A stretch of 64,000 bases of DNA from JACCXG01 sp963785755 (GCA_963785755.1 CAWAXG010000002.1:124001-188000); one strand, 5' to 3'; positions 28,640 to 38,187 are shown, counted from the first letter of the stretch. A program made the numbers and translations. Notes: a model not told the origin generated them from the sequence alone.

Positions 28640-28921
28640 CCGTTCGATCGGTTCACGAGGTCCACTCGAGAACGGTTGATGGGCGCGGTCATGTCGACTG
28701 CATCCGGCGCGGGCGACGATCGACGACTCGGTACAGCGCCGCAGCAGAGCGACCACGGCGTCACGAGCGAGGCGGAGCGGCGCTTCTCGCGCGGCCTGTT
28801 CTTCCAGGTCGCCTACACCGCGGCTCGAGACATGGGCGACACCGTCGTCGGCGGTCCGTCGGGATTCATCCAGCAGGCGGACATGCGGCGACTGAAACTG
28901 GGGTTCCGCCTGGAATGGTAA
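28640..28921 (+). pseudogene. Remnant: C-terminal fragment of a TonB-dependent (Oar-like) receptor
   Basis: The frame contains RGLFFQVAYTAARDMGDTVV followed shortly by MRRLKLGFRLEW and a stop (28919-28921). In acidobacterial TonB-dependent receptors, 'GLFFQxxYTxARDxGD' is a late barrel strand and the aromatic-ended last strand closes the barrel. Here about a hundred residues that normally lie between them are reduced to about thirty, and nothing of the plug or earlier barrel remains. There is no start codon in a sensible context. Confidence 0.55.
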
Positions 28922-28967
28922 CGGTCTCGAGCAGAGCCTGAACGAGCCGACGGCTGTACACGAAGAC

Positions 28968-29043
28968 CACAATGGGCACAAAGCCCACAAAGCCCAACTA
29001 TTGGATTTCCTTCGTGGGCTTCGTGAGCTTCGTGCCCATTGTG
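28968..29043. repeat. Mirrored array (GGGCACAAAG / CTTCGTGGG) with perfect 12-bp ends
   Basis: CACAATGGGCAC (28968-28979) and its exact reverse complement GTGCCCATTGTG (29032-29043) bound units CACAAAGCC on the left and TTCGTGGGC/TTCGTGAGC on the right. It lies upstream of the next ADOP gene; the open frame running through it is probably not translated. Confidence 0.75.
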
Positions 29044-29189
29044 TGTTTCAGCCGTGGGCCCGTCGTCAGGTGAGAAGTCCGGGAACCGAATATAAACGAA
29101 CATCGTCATCACCCGCGAGGTTCTGCGCGTCGGAACTCCAACCTGTTCCGTCTCCGGTCACCCCCGTCCGAATACGACCAGCAGCGGAG

Positions 29190-31634
29190 TTGAAACATGA
29201 CCGCACCAGCATCGCCCAGGACCTGCGCTACGGCTCCCGCTCCTTGATCCGAACGCCCGGCTTCACCGCGATCGCGGTCGCGGTGCTCGCCCTCGGCATC
29301 GGCGCGACGGTGACCGTCTTCAGCCTCGCCAACGCGTTCTTCCTGCGACCGCTGCCGGTCTCCGCGGTCGAAGATCTGGTCCGCGTCTGCTCCAACCGGT
29401 TTTCGACGACGAGCCTGCGGTCGTTCGTCGAGTACCGCGACCGCAACTCTACTCTCGCGGGACTGACCGGCTTCCAGCTCCGATCGCTCGGGTTGCGGAT
29501 CGATCAGCAGACCGAACACACCTTCGGGGAAATCGTCAGCGGCGACTACTTCTCGATCCTCGGCGTCTCCCCTGCCCGCGGCCGCGTCCTTTCTGCCACC
29601 GACGATCGCGCCGGCGCCGCTCCGGTGGTGGTGCTGTCGCATGCCTATTGGACGCGCCGATTCGGGGCGTCCCCCGACGCCATCGGCCGCACGATCGCGC
29701 TCAACGATCAGCCGTTCACGATCGTCGGCGTGGCCGCGGAACGGTTCACAGGGGTGATGACGCCGCTTCGCGGGGACCTCTGGCTGCCTCTGGCGGCCGA
29801 TGCGCTGCTGCGGCCCGCGCTCGACGCTGACACGCGAGCCGAGACACTCTCGATGCATCTGATGGGACGGCTTCGTCCCGAGGCCAACCTCGCGCGCGCG
29901 CAGGCGGATCTCGATGCGATCGGCCAGCAGCTCCGGCTGGCGGCGGGACAGCGCGAGACCGGACCGGCGGTCACGGTGTATCCGGGCACGGTCCTGCACC
30001 CCGAGATCTCGACCCCGGTCGCCGCGTTCACGTCGGTCCTGATGGTCGTCGTCATGCTGGTCCTGCTCATCGTCTGTGTCAACGTGGCGAATCTGGTGCT
30101 CGCCCGCGCGGCCGGACGCGGCGTCGAGCTCGCCATCAGGCAGTCGGTGGGAGCCGGGCGCGGACGATTGATTCGTCAGCTGCTCACCGAGAGCCTGTTG
30201 CTCGCAATCGCCGGCGCCGCCGGCGGCCTGGCGATCGCCTACTGGGCCACTCAGCTCGTGGGAAACATGTCGTTGCCGGCGCCAGTCCCGGTCGCGCTCG
30301 ATCTCGGGATCGACGTGCGCGTCCTCGCCTTCACGACCCTCGCGGCCGTCGCCGCCACGCTGGCCTTCGGCATGGCTCCCGCGTTGAGCGCGTCCAAGGT
30401 GGACCTCGTGGCCTCGCTGAAAGGTACTGGCGGCGGTGGACGGCGGCACAGCCGGCTTCGCGCGTTCTTCCTGACCGCCCAGGTGTCCATGTCGGTGCTG
30501 GTGCTGATCGCGGCGGGCCTCTTCATCAGAGGTTTCCGGCACGCGCAATCCATGGATCTCGGCTTCGACGCGGCGCACATCCTGACGGCGTCGATCGATC
30601 TCGAAACGCGCGGCTACAGCGAGGCGCGCGGACGCGACTTCATCCGGACCCTCGTTCAACGCCTGGACACGACTCCCGGCATCGTCTCCGCGAACGCGCT
30701 CGACATCGTGCCGGTCACACTCTCGAACAGGATCGGCCTTCTGCTGCGTGAAGGAGACACGGATCCCGCAGAAGGGCAACCCCTCCCGCCGCCGGCTTAT
30801 ATGAATTCTGTCGGACCGGGTCACTTCAAGACGATGCAGATCGCCATGCTCTCGGGACGCGACTTCACCGATCGAGACGATGATCGGTCGCCGCGAGTGG
30901 CGATTGTCAACGAAACGCTGGCCAGGCGTTTCTGGCCGGGGGCCAATGCCGTCGGTCAGCGATTGCGGCCGCTCCGCGTGTCCGATCCGCGGCAGGTCCT
31001 GGAGGTCATCGGCGTGGTACGGGACAGCAAGTACGTCACGCACACGGAAGAGCCGCGCCCGTTCGTCTACCGGCCGCTGGCGCAGAACTACACGCCGGGC
31101 GTCACGCTGCTGGTGCGGACGGCTGGCACTCCCGGGTCGGCGTTGCCCGCGATCATCGAGGCGGTCCGCGCTCAGGACGCCGGCGTGGCCGTGTTCAACG
31201 TGGCGACGATGACCGACGCGACGGCCATCTCGCTGCTGCCCACGCGTATCGCGGGCAGCCTGCTCGGCGCGCTCGGGATGCTCGCGCTGGCGCTCGCGGC
31301 GCTCGGCATCTACGGCGTGCTGTCGTTCATCGTCCGCGCGCGCGCGCATGAGATCGGCGTCCGTCTCGCGATCGGCGCCGCGCCGCGCGAGGTGGCGGCA
31401 CTGGTCGTCCGGCAGGCCATGAGATGGACGGCGACCGGCGGCGCGATTGGCCTGGGCCTCGCGCTCGCACTGACTCGATTCCTCGAAGTGTTCCTGGGCA
31501 GCATCAGTCCGACCGATCCCTGGACGTTCGCCGGGGTCACGCTACTCATCATGCTCGTCGCGGGCCTCGCGGCGCTGGCGCCGGCGCGGCGTGCCAGCCG
31601 CGTCGATCCGCTCCTCGCGCTCAGGAGCACGTAA
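29190..31634 (+). CDS. ADOP-type ABC permease, intact; start uncertain
   Basis: About 814 residues. The frame is open back to 29001, but that part reads through a repeat array. TTG 29190 (LKHDRTSIAQDLRYGSRSLI) places the start at the usual distance from the first TM. Motifs: LALGIGATVTVFSLANAFFL, NLVLARAAGRGVELAIRQSV, GHFKTMQIAMLSGRDFTDRD, LALAALGIYGVLSFIVRARA, and the end ARRASRVDPLLALRST. The duplicated PCD-FtsX organisation is complete. A start with a better ribosome site was not found, so the first 10-20 residues should be treated as provisional. Confidence 0.9.
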   Translation: MKHDRTSIAQDLRYGSRSLIRTPGFTAIAVAVLALGIGATVTVFSLANAFFLRPLPVSAVEDLVRVCSNRFSTTSLRSFVEYRDRNSTLAGLTGFQLRSLGLRIDQQTEHTFGEIVSGDYFSILGVSPARGRVLSATDDRAGAAPVVVLSHAYWTRRFGASPDAIGRTIALNDQPFTIVGVAAERFTGVMTPLRGDLWLPLAADALLRPALDADTRAETLSMHLMGRLRPEANLARAQADLDAIGQQLRLAAGQRETGPAVTVYPGTVLHPEISTPVAAFTSVLMVVVMLVLLIVCVNVANLVLARAAGRGVELAIRQSVGAGRGRLIRQLLTESLLLAIAGAAGGLAIAYWATQLVGNMSLPAPVPVALDLGIDVRVLAFTTLAAVAATLAFGMAPALSASKVDLVASLKGTGGGGRRHSRLRAFFLTAQVSMSVLVLIAAGLFIRGFRHAQSMDLGFDAAHILTASIDLETRGYSEARGRDFIRTLVQRLDTTPGIVSANALDIVPVTLSNRIGLLLREGDTDPAEGQPLPPPAYMNSVGPGHFKTMQIAMLSGRDFTDRDDDRSPRVAIVNETLARRFWPGANAVGQRLRPLRVSDPRQVLEVIGVVRDSKYVTHTEEPRPFVYRPLAQNYTPGVTLLVRTAGTPGSALPAIIEAVRAQDAGVAVFNVATMTDATAISLLPTRIAGSLLGALGMLALALAALGIYGVLSFIVRARAHEIGVRLAIGAAPREVAALVVRQAMRWTATGGAIGLGLALALTRFLEVFLGSISPTDPWTFAGVTLLIMLVAGLAALAPARRASRVDPLLALRST

Positions 31635-31703
31635 AGAACGAGGGACGAAACGGAGCCGGGCGCCCCACTTGCGCTGTGGCACGCTTTGGCGTTCAATGCT
31701 CCC

Positions 31704-33054
31704 GTGTCACACCGCTTCCATATCTCTCGCCGTACAGTTCCTCAGCCATTGCACGGCCATTGCCGCAGCTACCGGGCTGCCGCGATGGTTCGTCGAACGT
31801 GAGCTGTCCGCATCGACGCAGGGGCCCGCGGTCACGGCCAGCCCGAACGATCGCCCGGGGATCGCGCTCGTCGGCTGCGGCGGGATGGGCCGCGGCGACG
31901 CCAAGAACGCCAGCCGGTTCGGCGACATCGTCGCCGTCGTCGACGTCGACGAGAGCCATGCCGCGATGGCCGCGAAGCAGTTCACGAATGGCGCCAAGGT
32001 TCCCGCACAGTTCACGGACTTCCGCAAGATGCTCGAGCAGAAGGATGTGAACGTCGTCCTGAACGGCACGCCGGATCACTGGCACACGCTCATCAACCTC
32101 GCGGCCGTGTCGGCGAAGAAAGACATCTACGCCGAGAAGCCGCTGACGCTCACCGTCGATGAAGGCAAGCGGCTGGTCAAGGCTGTCCGAAAGCAGAAGG
32201 TTGTCCTGCAGACCGGCACGCAGCAGCGCAGCAACAAGCTGTTCCGCCTCGCCTGCGAGCTCGTGCGGAATGGACGGATCGGGAAGCTGACCCAGGTCAG
32301 CGTGTTCGTGCCGGCCGGCCTGCGCGAGGGACCGTTCAAGCCGACGCCGGTGCCATCCGGCTTCAACTGGGATCTGTGGCTCGGCCAGGCGCCGCAGGTG
32401 GAATACCTGAAAGAGCGCTGCCATTCGACGTTCCGCTGGTGGTGGGATTACTCGGGCGGTCCGGTCACCGATTGGGGCGCGCACCACAATGACATCGCGC
32501 GATGGGCGATCGGACTCGATGGTCCGATCGAGATCCAGGCAAAGGCGCCTATCGAACCCATTCCCGGCGGCTACACGACACCGCCCGAGTTCGAGGCCAC
32601 GCTGAAGTGGGCGAATGGCGTGACCCAGATCGTGAAGACGACGGTCGACGACAGCCCGTTCGGCGTCGCGCTCAAGCCCGATGGGCAGCGCAACGGCGTC
32701 CGCCTGGAAGGCACGAACGGATGGATCTGGGTGAACCGCACCGCCCTCAACGCCAGCGATCCCGAGATGCTCGACACGCCGCTGACCGATCCGGCAGTCC
32801 GTCTCGAGGTCAGCGACGATCACATGGCGAATTTCTTCGACGCCGTGCGCAGCCGCAAGGACCCGATCTGCCCGGTCGAAGCGGGCCATCTCTCCGCCAC
32901 GGTGGGACACCTCATTGTGATCGCGCTGCGCACCGGCCGCGTCCTGCAGTGGAAAGCCGACGACGAGAAATTCGTCGGCGAGGGAGCGAAGGACGCCAAC
33001 GCCCACCTCGCGCGACGCATGCGCAAGCCGTACGACTACGGATTCGCCGATTGA
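31704..33054 (+). CDS. Tat-exported Gfo/Idh/MocA-family oxidoreductase, frameshift inside the signal peptide
   Basis: The main domain has the Rossmann motif ALVGCGGMGRGDA, then NGTPDHWHTLINLAAVSAKK and DIYAEKPLTLTVDEGKRLVK, the Glu-Lys-Pro catalytic segment. The C-terminal half (RWWWDYSGGPVTDWGAHHND) is typical of secreted dehydrogenases of this family in Acidobacteriota and Planctomycetes. The probable start is GTG 31704: VSHRFHISRRT, then one extra G at 31737, then FLSHCTAIAAATGLPRWFVE. Removing that base restores a twin-arginine signal (SRRTFLSHC). Without it, ATG 31696 in the downstream frame gives a protein lacking the RR. The enzyme would use NAD(P) on a sugar or sugar-derived substrate. 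Confidence 0.87.
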
Positions 33055-33142
33055 TCAGTGCGCCTTCACAGATGAGATCGGAAAGGCTCAGCTGAAGGCG
33101 AGATCGGGCGCTCGAGCCCGCCAACGGCGCTATGCTGGTTGA

Positions 33143-34567
33143 ATGTCGTCGCGTCACCGAACAGCCGCGCTGGCAGCCGCGGTCGGCCTCCTGGCGATCG
33201 TCGCGATCCTGGTCCTCGTTCCGCGCGACGGCGCCGACTCACCGCTCGACGTCACGACCGCTCCGGTGACGACCGGCACCGTCGCCCGTCGTGTCATGTC
33301 GACGGGCACGCTGCAACCCGTGAGGACCGTCGACGTCGGCGCGCAGGTCTCCGGAACCATCCACTCGATCGAAGCGGACTTCAACGACCGCGTCCGGGCC
33401 GGACAGATCGTCGCGCGCCTGGATCCATCGATCTACGAATCGCAGCTCGGCGAAGCGCAGGCCAGGCTCGAACAGGCGCAGGCGGAGCGCGAGCGGCTGC
33501 GCGTCGTCCTCGACGACGCCCGGGCAAAGCTCGGTCGGTCCGAGACGCTTGCCACTGAGAGTCTGGTGCCGAGAGCCGAGCTCGATCTCGCGAAGACGGC
33601 CGCGCTGCATGCGGCAGCGGATCTGAAAGGCGCGGACGCCGGCATCGCCTCGGCGCGGGCGTCGATCACGCAGGCGAGGGTCAGCCTGAATCACACCATC
33701 ATCCGCTCGCCAATCGATGGGATCGTGATCAGCCGTCACGTCGACGTCGGTCAGACCATCGCGTCAGCAGTGCAGACTCCGGTGCTGTTCACGATCGCCG
33801 ATCTCAGTCGGATGCAACTGCTCGCGGAGGTGGCGGAAGCCGACGTCGGCGGCGTGCAGCCCGGATCCAAGGTGAGCTTCCAGATCGAATCCATCGGCCA
33901 GCAGGCGTTCGACGGCACGGTATCGGCCGTGCGGCTGCAGCCGCTCGTCGAGCAGGCGGCCGCGTCCACGACCGGATCCGCGACCGCAGCACCGGTACCG
34001 GTCGGCACGTCGGGAGCTTCGTCGACGCCGACAGCGGCCGCGGGCCAACCAGCGGCAAACGCCGCTGCATCGAGTGGATCCACATCACCGGCCGCTTCGT
34101 CCCAGCCTCAATCCACGCAGTCTCCGTCGAGCGCCGGCGCAACCCCTGCGCGTCCACAATCAGGTGCCGCGACGGCCGGCGGCGGAGTCGTGACCTATAC
34201 GGCAGTCATTGACGTCGACAATTCGAAAAGCGCGCTGCAGCCCGGCGGCACGGCGATCATCACGCTCGAGGGCTCCGAGCGGCGGGACGCCGTGCGCATC
34301 CCGAACAACGCGCTGACATTCCGGCCGCCACCCGAGGCCTTCGACGCGATCGATCAGGAGCCGCCCGTGCTCGAGCCCCCGCAGGCACCGCGCCGCGGAT
34401 CGGCGAACCGCACGAGGAAGGGTTATGTGTGGAAGCTCGAGAACCGACGCTTCGTGCCGATCGCCGTCGAAACAGGACTGGCGGATGACACATGGACGGA
34501 GCTGATTTCGGGCGATATTCAAGCAGGCGAGTTGGTGGTGACTGGAGTCGCTCGGAGCAAGAACTGA
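33143..34567 (+). CDS. MacA/HlyD-type periplasmic adaptor of an efflux pump
   Basis: 474 residues. An N-terminal TM anchor (AALAAAVGLLAIVAILVLVP) is followed by the lipoyl half-motif VDVGAQVSGTIHSIEADFND, a coiled-coil hairpin (residues about 100-180: ARLEQAQAERERLRVVLDDA), the second lipoyl half (SPIDGIVISRHVDVGQTIAS) and a beta-barrel. A Ser/Ala/Thr/Pro-rich insert at about 270-345 interrupts the barrel region, which is unusual for the family. Adaptors of this type work with a MacB transporter and TolC. No MacB ATPase or TolC gene is adjacent, so it is an orphan that could serve any of the ADOP permeases or a distant pump; this is speculation. Confidence 0.85.
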   Translation: MSSRHRTAALAAAVGLLAIVAILVLVPRDGADSPLDVTTAPVTTGTVARRVMSTGTLQPVRTVDVGAQVSGTIHSIEADFNDRVRAGQIVARLDPSIYESQLGEAQARLEQAQAERERLRVVLDDARAKLGRSETLATESLVPRAELDLAKTAALHAAADLKGADAGIASARASITQARVSLNHTIIRSPIDGIVISRHVDVGQTIASAVQTPVLFTIADLSRMQLLAEVAEADVGGVQPGSKVSFQIESIGQQAFDGTVSAVRLQPLVEQAAASTTGSATAAPVPVGTSGASSTPTAAAGQPAANAAASSGSTSPAASSQPQSTQSPSSAGATPARPQSGAATAGGGVVTYTAVIDVDNSKSALQPGGTAIITLEGSERRDAVRIPNNALTFRPPPEAFDAIDQEPPVLEPPQAPRRGSANRTRKGYVWKLENRRFVPIAVETGLADDTWTELISGDIQAGELVVTGVARSKN

Positions 34568-34568
34568 A

Positions 34569-34676
34569 ACGGTTCAAAGGTTCAACGGTTCAAGAGTTCA
34601 GGTGTTCCGAGGTTCAGGGGGTTCAGGCTCCCTATGAACCCTTGAACCTCTGAACCACTGAACCTTTGAACCGATG
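34569..34676. repeat. Mirrored array, GGTTCAAA family
   Basis: Left arm from 34570: GGTTCAAA, GGTTCAAC, GGTTCAAGAG, then GTTCAGG. The right arm ends at about 34672: TGAACCCT, TGAACCTC, TGAACCAC, TGAACCTT, TGAACCG. It begins directly at the stop codon of the adaptor gene and ends just before a convergent gene. It is the same family as 35155-35342 on the other side of the PRC-barrel gene. Confidence 0.8.
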
Positions 34677-34690
34677 CGGTTACTTGACGC

Positions 34691-35101
34691 CTATTTGATT
34701 TCGCCCGGCTGGGAGAAATCCAGGTCCGCGGCACGCAGGCGGTGCCGGCCGCTCCACCAGTGCTGGCGGCTGATGACCGCGTCGAGCGCTCCCTGATCGG
34801 TGACGGCCACGCCCGTGACATGGCCCGCCGATTGGCCTCGGGGTGCGATCCGGACCGATCGGCTCAAGAGCAGCGGCTTGTCCGCGAGTGACGAGCCGGC
34901 GCTCTGCCCGCTGAGAACCAGCGAGCCGCCCTCGACCGTCACCGCTTCGATCGATCGAGTCTGGGCGTTCGACCCGAGCTTCCCGTCGTCGCTGAAGATG
35001 ATCTTCGTCACTCGACGCGAAGCGGCATCCACCTCCACGCCCGCCAGGTAACCAATCCGCCGGTTTCCCGAACGAACACGATTCCCGAACAAGAGTTCCA
35101 T
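34691..35101 (-). CDS. PRC-barrel domain protein
   Basis: 136 residues. Start ATG 35101 (MELLFGNRVRSGNRRIGYLA) with AGGAG about 9 nt upstream; an in-frame extension to 35164 would run into array sequence. The first 55 residues form a PRC-barrel beta pattern (GVEVDAASRRVTKIIFSDDG). The second half repeats a similar pattern (HVTGVAVTDQGALDAVISRQ), suggesting two barrel-like halves. PRC-barrel proteins bind RNA or proteins, or serve as general adaptors; no specific role can be given. The gene is bracketed on both sides by arrays of the same GGTTCAAA family. Confidence 0.7.
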   Translation of the reverse strand: MELLFGNRVRSGNRRIGYLAGVEVDAASRRVTKIIFSDDGKLGSNAQTRSIEAVTVEGGSLVLSGQSAGSSLADKPLLLSRSVRIAPRGQSAGHVTGVAVTDQGALDAVISRQHWWSGRHRLRAADLDFSQPGEIK

Positions 35102-35154
35102 GACTGTGATCTCCTCGCCGCACAAGGTAGGAGACACGGGGGCTGACGTCAAGA

Positions 35155-35342
35155 GAGGGTTCAAGAGTTCAGGGGTTCAGAGGTTCAGAGGTTCAGGTTC
35201 AGAGGTTCAGGTTCAGAGGTTCAGGTTCAGAGGTTCAGGTTCAGAGGTTCAGGTTCAAGAGTCCGGGACCCGAACTCCTGAACCTTTTGAACCTCTGAAC
35301 CCGAACCTTTGAACCCCTGAACCCTTGAACCTCCCTGAACCT
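35155..35342. repeat. Mirrored array, GGTTCAGA family
   Basis: The left arm has about a dozen degenerate units (GGTTCAGA, GGTTCAGGTTCAGA, repeating every 7-8 or 15 bp) to about 35255. The right arm (35268-35342) is CTGAACC/TTTGAACC/CCTTGAACC. The left arm contains the most regular direct repeats in the window, a 15-bp GTTCAGGTTCAGAGG step. No gene is visible in it. Confidence 0.85.
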
Positions 35343-35348
35343 TACGTT

Positions 35349-35903
35349 TTACCTGCCCAGCATGATCGTCACGCCGCCGTAGGCGCGCCAGAAGTTGTCG
35401 TCGACGTCGCCGCCGTTGAAGAAGCGGATGTCGCCGCGCAGATGCGCCCGCCGGGTGAGGTGCGCTTTCAGGCCGCCGCCGACGTTGAACGCGAGCTCCT
35501 CGTTCGAGGCGTCCACGATTTCATTGCTTCCGAGCTCGATGTCCACCGACGTGCGCATCAGACCGAGGCCCGCGGTGGCGTACGGCAGGAAGCGGTCGCT
35601 GCCGGTGAAGTGGTAGATGACGTTGCCGCTGAAGGTCCACAGCCTGCTGTCGAACTCGAAGACGTCGTTGTCCGCGCCTTCGCCGGAATACGCGAGCTCG
35701 CCTTCGACGGCGAACTCCGGGGTGAAGTTGTACGAGCTGGCGACGCCCAGGCTCGCGGTCGTGTCGGCGATGTCGCCGCCGAAGCCGGCGCCGAGGAACG
35801 GCGTCAACGTCCAGCGCGACTCGGACGACGGCTGTGCGAGTGCAGATGATGAGAGCAGCAGTACGGTCGCGAATGTGAGGGCGATTGCCGAGATTTTCCG
35901 CAT
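35349..35903 (-). CDS. Small outer-membrane beta-barrel (OmpW/OmpX-like) protein
   Basis: 184 residues from ATG 35903, preceded by GAGGAGGGA. RKISAIALTFATVLLLSSSALA is a clear signal peptide. The mature protein has alternating strands (WTLTPFLGAGFGGDIADTTA, FTPEFAVEGELAYSGEGADN, DRFLPYATAGLGLMRTSVDI, RRAHLRGDIRFFNGGDVDDN), consistent with an 8-stranded barrel of the OMP_b-brl type. The last strand, WRAYGGVTIMLGR, lacks the usual terminal Phe. Function unknown. It is divergent from the P450 gene, 137 bp away. Confidence 0.78.
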   Translation of the reverse strand: MRKISAIALTFATVLLLSSSALAQPSSESRWTLTPFLGAGFGGDIADTTASLGVASSYNFTPEFAVEGELAYSGEGADNDVFEFDSRLWTFSGNVIYHFTGSDRFLPYATAGLGLMRTSVDIELGSNEIVDASNEELAFNVGGGLKAHLTRRAHLRGDIRFFNGGDVDDNFWRAYGGVTIMLGR

Positions 35904-36040
35904 GAGTCCCTCCTCGGGCGAGACTCGATGCAAGCAAGAGACCTATACTCCGTGGTCGGGCCGGCTCGCAGCCCATGCATCGAGCCGCGTCTTCAAGCCG
36001 CACCGCGAGATCGCGCGGGCACCTCAGGCAGGACCGAGCC

Positions 36041-37474
36041 ATGTCGAATCTTGCTGAACCGAAGCTGTCAGAGGCCGCTGGAGCTCTGCCGAATCCGGCC
36101 GCGGGACACGCGGCTACCCAACTTCCCCCAGGTCCGTCATCACCGGTCGTCGTGCAGACTTATCGCTACGCGCGCGATCCGCTGCCGCTGCTCGACGAGT
36201 GCGCGCAGCGATTTGGCGACATCTTCACGATCCGTCTGCTCGGCACCGGGCCCTGGGTGTTTCTCTCGTCTCCGCCGCTGCTGAAGGCGATGTTCACGGC
36301 TCCCGCGGACGTCGTCCACGCCGGTGACGCCAACATGAGCGTGTTCGGGCCGATCGCCGGCAACGCGTCCGTCTTCACCATGGATGAATCGCCGCATCTG
36401 AACCGGCGGCGGCTGCTGCTGCCGCAGTTCCACGGCGATCGGATGCAGGTCTACTTCCACCAGATCCGATCGATCGCGGAGGACGCGGTTGCGCGATGGA
36501 CGCCGGACGCCTGGTTCTCGATTCATCTCGAAACGCAGCAGATGACGCTGCAGACGATCATTCGCGCGGTGTTCGGCATCGACGCGGAACGCGGCGATGC
36601 GGAGGACGTGGCGCTGGTCCGGGCGCTGACCGATCTGGCCAACGACGCCGTCGGCTCGTCGCTGCTGCTCGCCCCGGCGCTGCAGATCGATCTCGGCCCC
36701 TGGAGCCCGTGGGGACGCGTCGCCCGGATCATCCGCCGCGCGGATGACGCGATCATGCGCGAAATCCGGCGCCGCCGGACCTCGCCCGGCGCCGCTGCCC
36801 GCGAGGACATCCTGTCGTTGCTGCTGCAGGTCCACTATGACGATGGCACGGCGCTCACCGATCGTGAAGTCCGCGACGAGCTCGTCGTCATGCTGATGGC
36901 CGGTCACGAGACGAGCGGGACGGCGCTCGCCTGGACGTTCGAGCGAATCCTCTCGTTGCCGCATGTCGAAGAACGGCTGCGGTCCGAGCTGGACGCCGTG
37001 GTCGGACGCGATGCGCTCGCGGCGTCGCACCTGCCGCGCCTCGAATACCTCGACGCGGTAATCAAGGAGACGTTGCGCATCCGGCCGATCATGCCGGCCG
37101 GCGGCGCCCGCCGGGTGCAGAAGCCGCTCGCGATCGGCGGCTACGTCGTGCCCGCGGGCGCGAACCTGATCAACGGCCTGTACCTGCTGCATCGCCGTCC
37201 TGATCTCTACCCGGATCCCGAGGCGTTCAAACCCGAACGTTTTCTCGGCAAGCGCGTCATCGATCCGTACGAGTGGACTCCGTTCGGGGGCGGCATCAGG
37301 CGCTGCCTGGGCCTGGCATTCGCGCTGTTCGAGATGAAAGTCATCGTCGCCACCGTTCTCACGCTGACGCGTGTGCGGATCGATCGCCCGGACGCACGGG
37401 TGGCCCGCCGTGGTTTCTTCCTCGCGCCGGAGCACGGACCGCGCGTCGTGCTGCTGGAGCGGATTGCCGGGTAA
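36041..37474 (+). CDS. Cytochrome P450 monooxygenase
   Basis: 477 residues from ATG 36041. The I-helix AGHETSGT (about 286-293) carries the oxygen-activating Glu/Thr pair. The K-helix ETLR gives the ExxR motif (about 343). The heme loop FGGGIRRCLG has Cys422 as the thiolate ligand. The long, membrane-anchor-free N-terminus and PERFLGKRVIDPYEWTPFGG resemble bacterial class-I P450s of the CYP110/CYP1100-like branch that act on fatty acids or terpenoids (recalled). No ferredoxin or reductase gene is adjacent. The Tag gene follows 11 bp downstream and could be co-transcribed. Confidence 0.92.
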   Translation: MSNLAEPKLSEAAGALPNPAAGHAATQLPPGPSSPVVVQTYRYARDPLPLLDECAQRFGDIFTIRLLGTGPWVFLSSPPLLKAMFTAPADVVHAGDANMSVFGPIAGNASVFTMDESPHLNRRRLLLPQFHGDRMQVYFHQIRSIAEDAVARWTPDAWFSIHLETQQMTLQTIIRAVFGIDAERGDAEDVALVRALTDLANDAVGSSLLLAPALQIDLGPWSPWGRVARIIRRADDAIMREIRRRRTSPGAAAREDILSLLLQVHYDDGTALTDREVRDELVVMLMAGHETSGTALAWTFERILSLPHVEERLRSELDAVVGRDALAASHLPRLEYLDAVIKETLRIRPIMPAGGARRVQKPLAIGGYVVPAGANLINGLYLLHRRPDLYPDPEAFKPERFLGKRVIDPYEWTPFGGGIRRCLGLAFALFEMKVIVATVLTLTRVRIDRPDARVARRGFFLAPEHGPRVVLLERIAG

Positions 37475-37485
37475 CATTCATCTCG

Positions 37486-38109
37486 ATGGATCCCAAGACC
37501 GGCCTCTGGGCATCACCCGATGGCACGACACGCTGTGGCTGGTGTCGCGCCTCAGACGAGTACGTCGCCTACCACGACACCGAGTGGGGATTCCCGGTGC
37601 GCGACGATCGCCGGCTGTTCGAGAAGATCACGCTGGAAGGATTTCAGAGCGGCCTGAGCTGGCTGACGATTCTGCGCAAGCGCGAGAACTTCCGCCGCGC
37701 GTTCGCCGCGTTCGACATCGAGAAGGTCGCCCGCTTCACGCCCCGTCACGTCGAGCGGCTGCTGCAGGACGATGGCATCATCCGGCACCGCGGCAAAATC
37801 GAAAGCACGATCAACAACGCCAGGCGGTGCCGCGACCTGGTCGATGAATTCGGCTCGTTGTCGGCGTTCGTGTGGCGCTTCCAGCCCGATCCGTCGTCAC
37901 GCCCGCGAAAGCTGACGTGGGACGTGCTGAAAACCATGGCCACGACGAGCGAATCGGCCGCGCTGTCGAAGGAGCTGAAGAAGCGCGGCTGGTCCTTCGT
38001 CGGACCGACGACGATGTACGCGTTCATGCAGGCGATGGGGCTGGTGAACGATCACCTGCACGGGTGCGCGATCAGGGAGCGGGCTCAGAACTCTGGTCAG
38101 CGAGGGTAA
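37486..38109 (+). CDS. tag: DNA-3-methyladenine glycosylase I
   Basis: 207 residues. It removes 3-methyladenine from alkylated DNA (base excision repair). RCGWCRASDEYVAYHDTEWG and GFPVRDDRRLFEKITLEGFQ at the N-terminus and VNDHLHGC near the C-terminus supply the family's zinc ligands (Cys and His at the start, His and Cys at the end). SGLSWLTILRKRENFRRAFA is a signature helix. The start ATG 37486 lies 11 bp after the P450 stop; the open frame further upstream is P450 sequence in another frame. The length matches E. coli Tag (about 187) plus a short tail. Confidence 0.93.
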   Translation: MDPKTGLWASPDGTTRCGWCRASDEYVAYHDTEWGFPVRDDRRLFEKITLEGFQSGLSWLTILRKRENFRRAFAAFDIEKVARFTPRHVERLLQDDGIIRHRGKIESTINNARRCRDLVDEFGSLSAFVWRFQPDPSSRPRKLTWDVLKTMATTSESAALSKELKKRGWSFVGPTTMYAFMQAMGLVNDHLHGCAIRERAQNSGQRG

Positions 38110-38187
38110 GGTGTCAACTTCCAAGACCGGTAGGATGAAAATTCCGAGCATCGCCAGAACCCGGCCGACGACGGCGCTGCCGCGCTG

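Noticed and set aside
33061..33120. Possible terminator: CGCCTTCA … TGAAGGCG and GGGC-GCTCGA-GCCC after the oxidoreductase gene
   Set aside because: Loop of the first stem is 24 nt and there is no T-tract; too weak to call.
35155..35342. Regular repeats resembling a CRISPR array
   Set aside because: Units are 7-15 bp, degenerate, without unique spacers of constant length, and they are mirrored. No cas genes are present.
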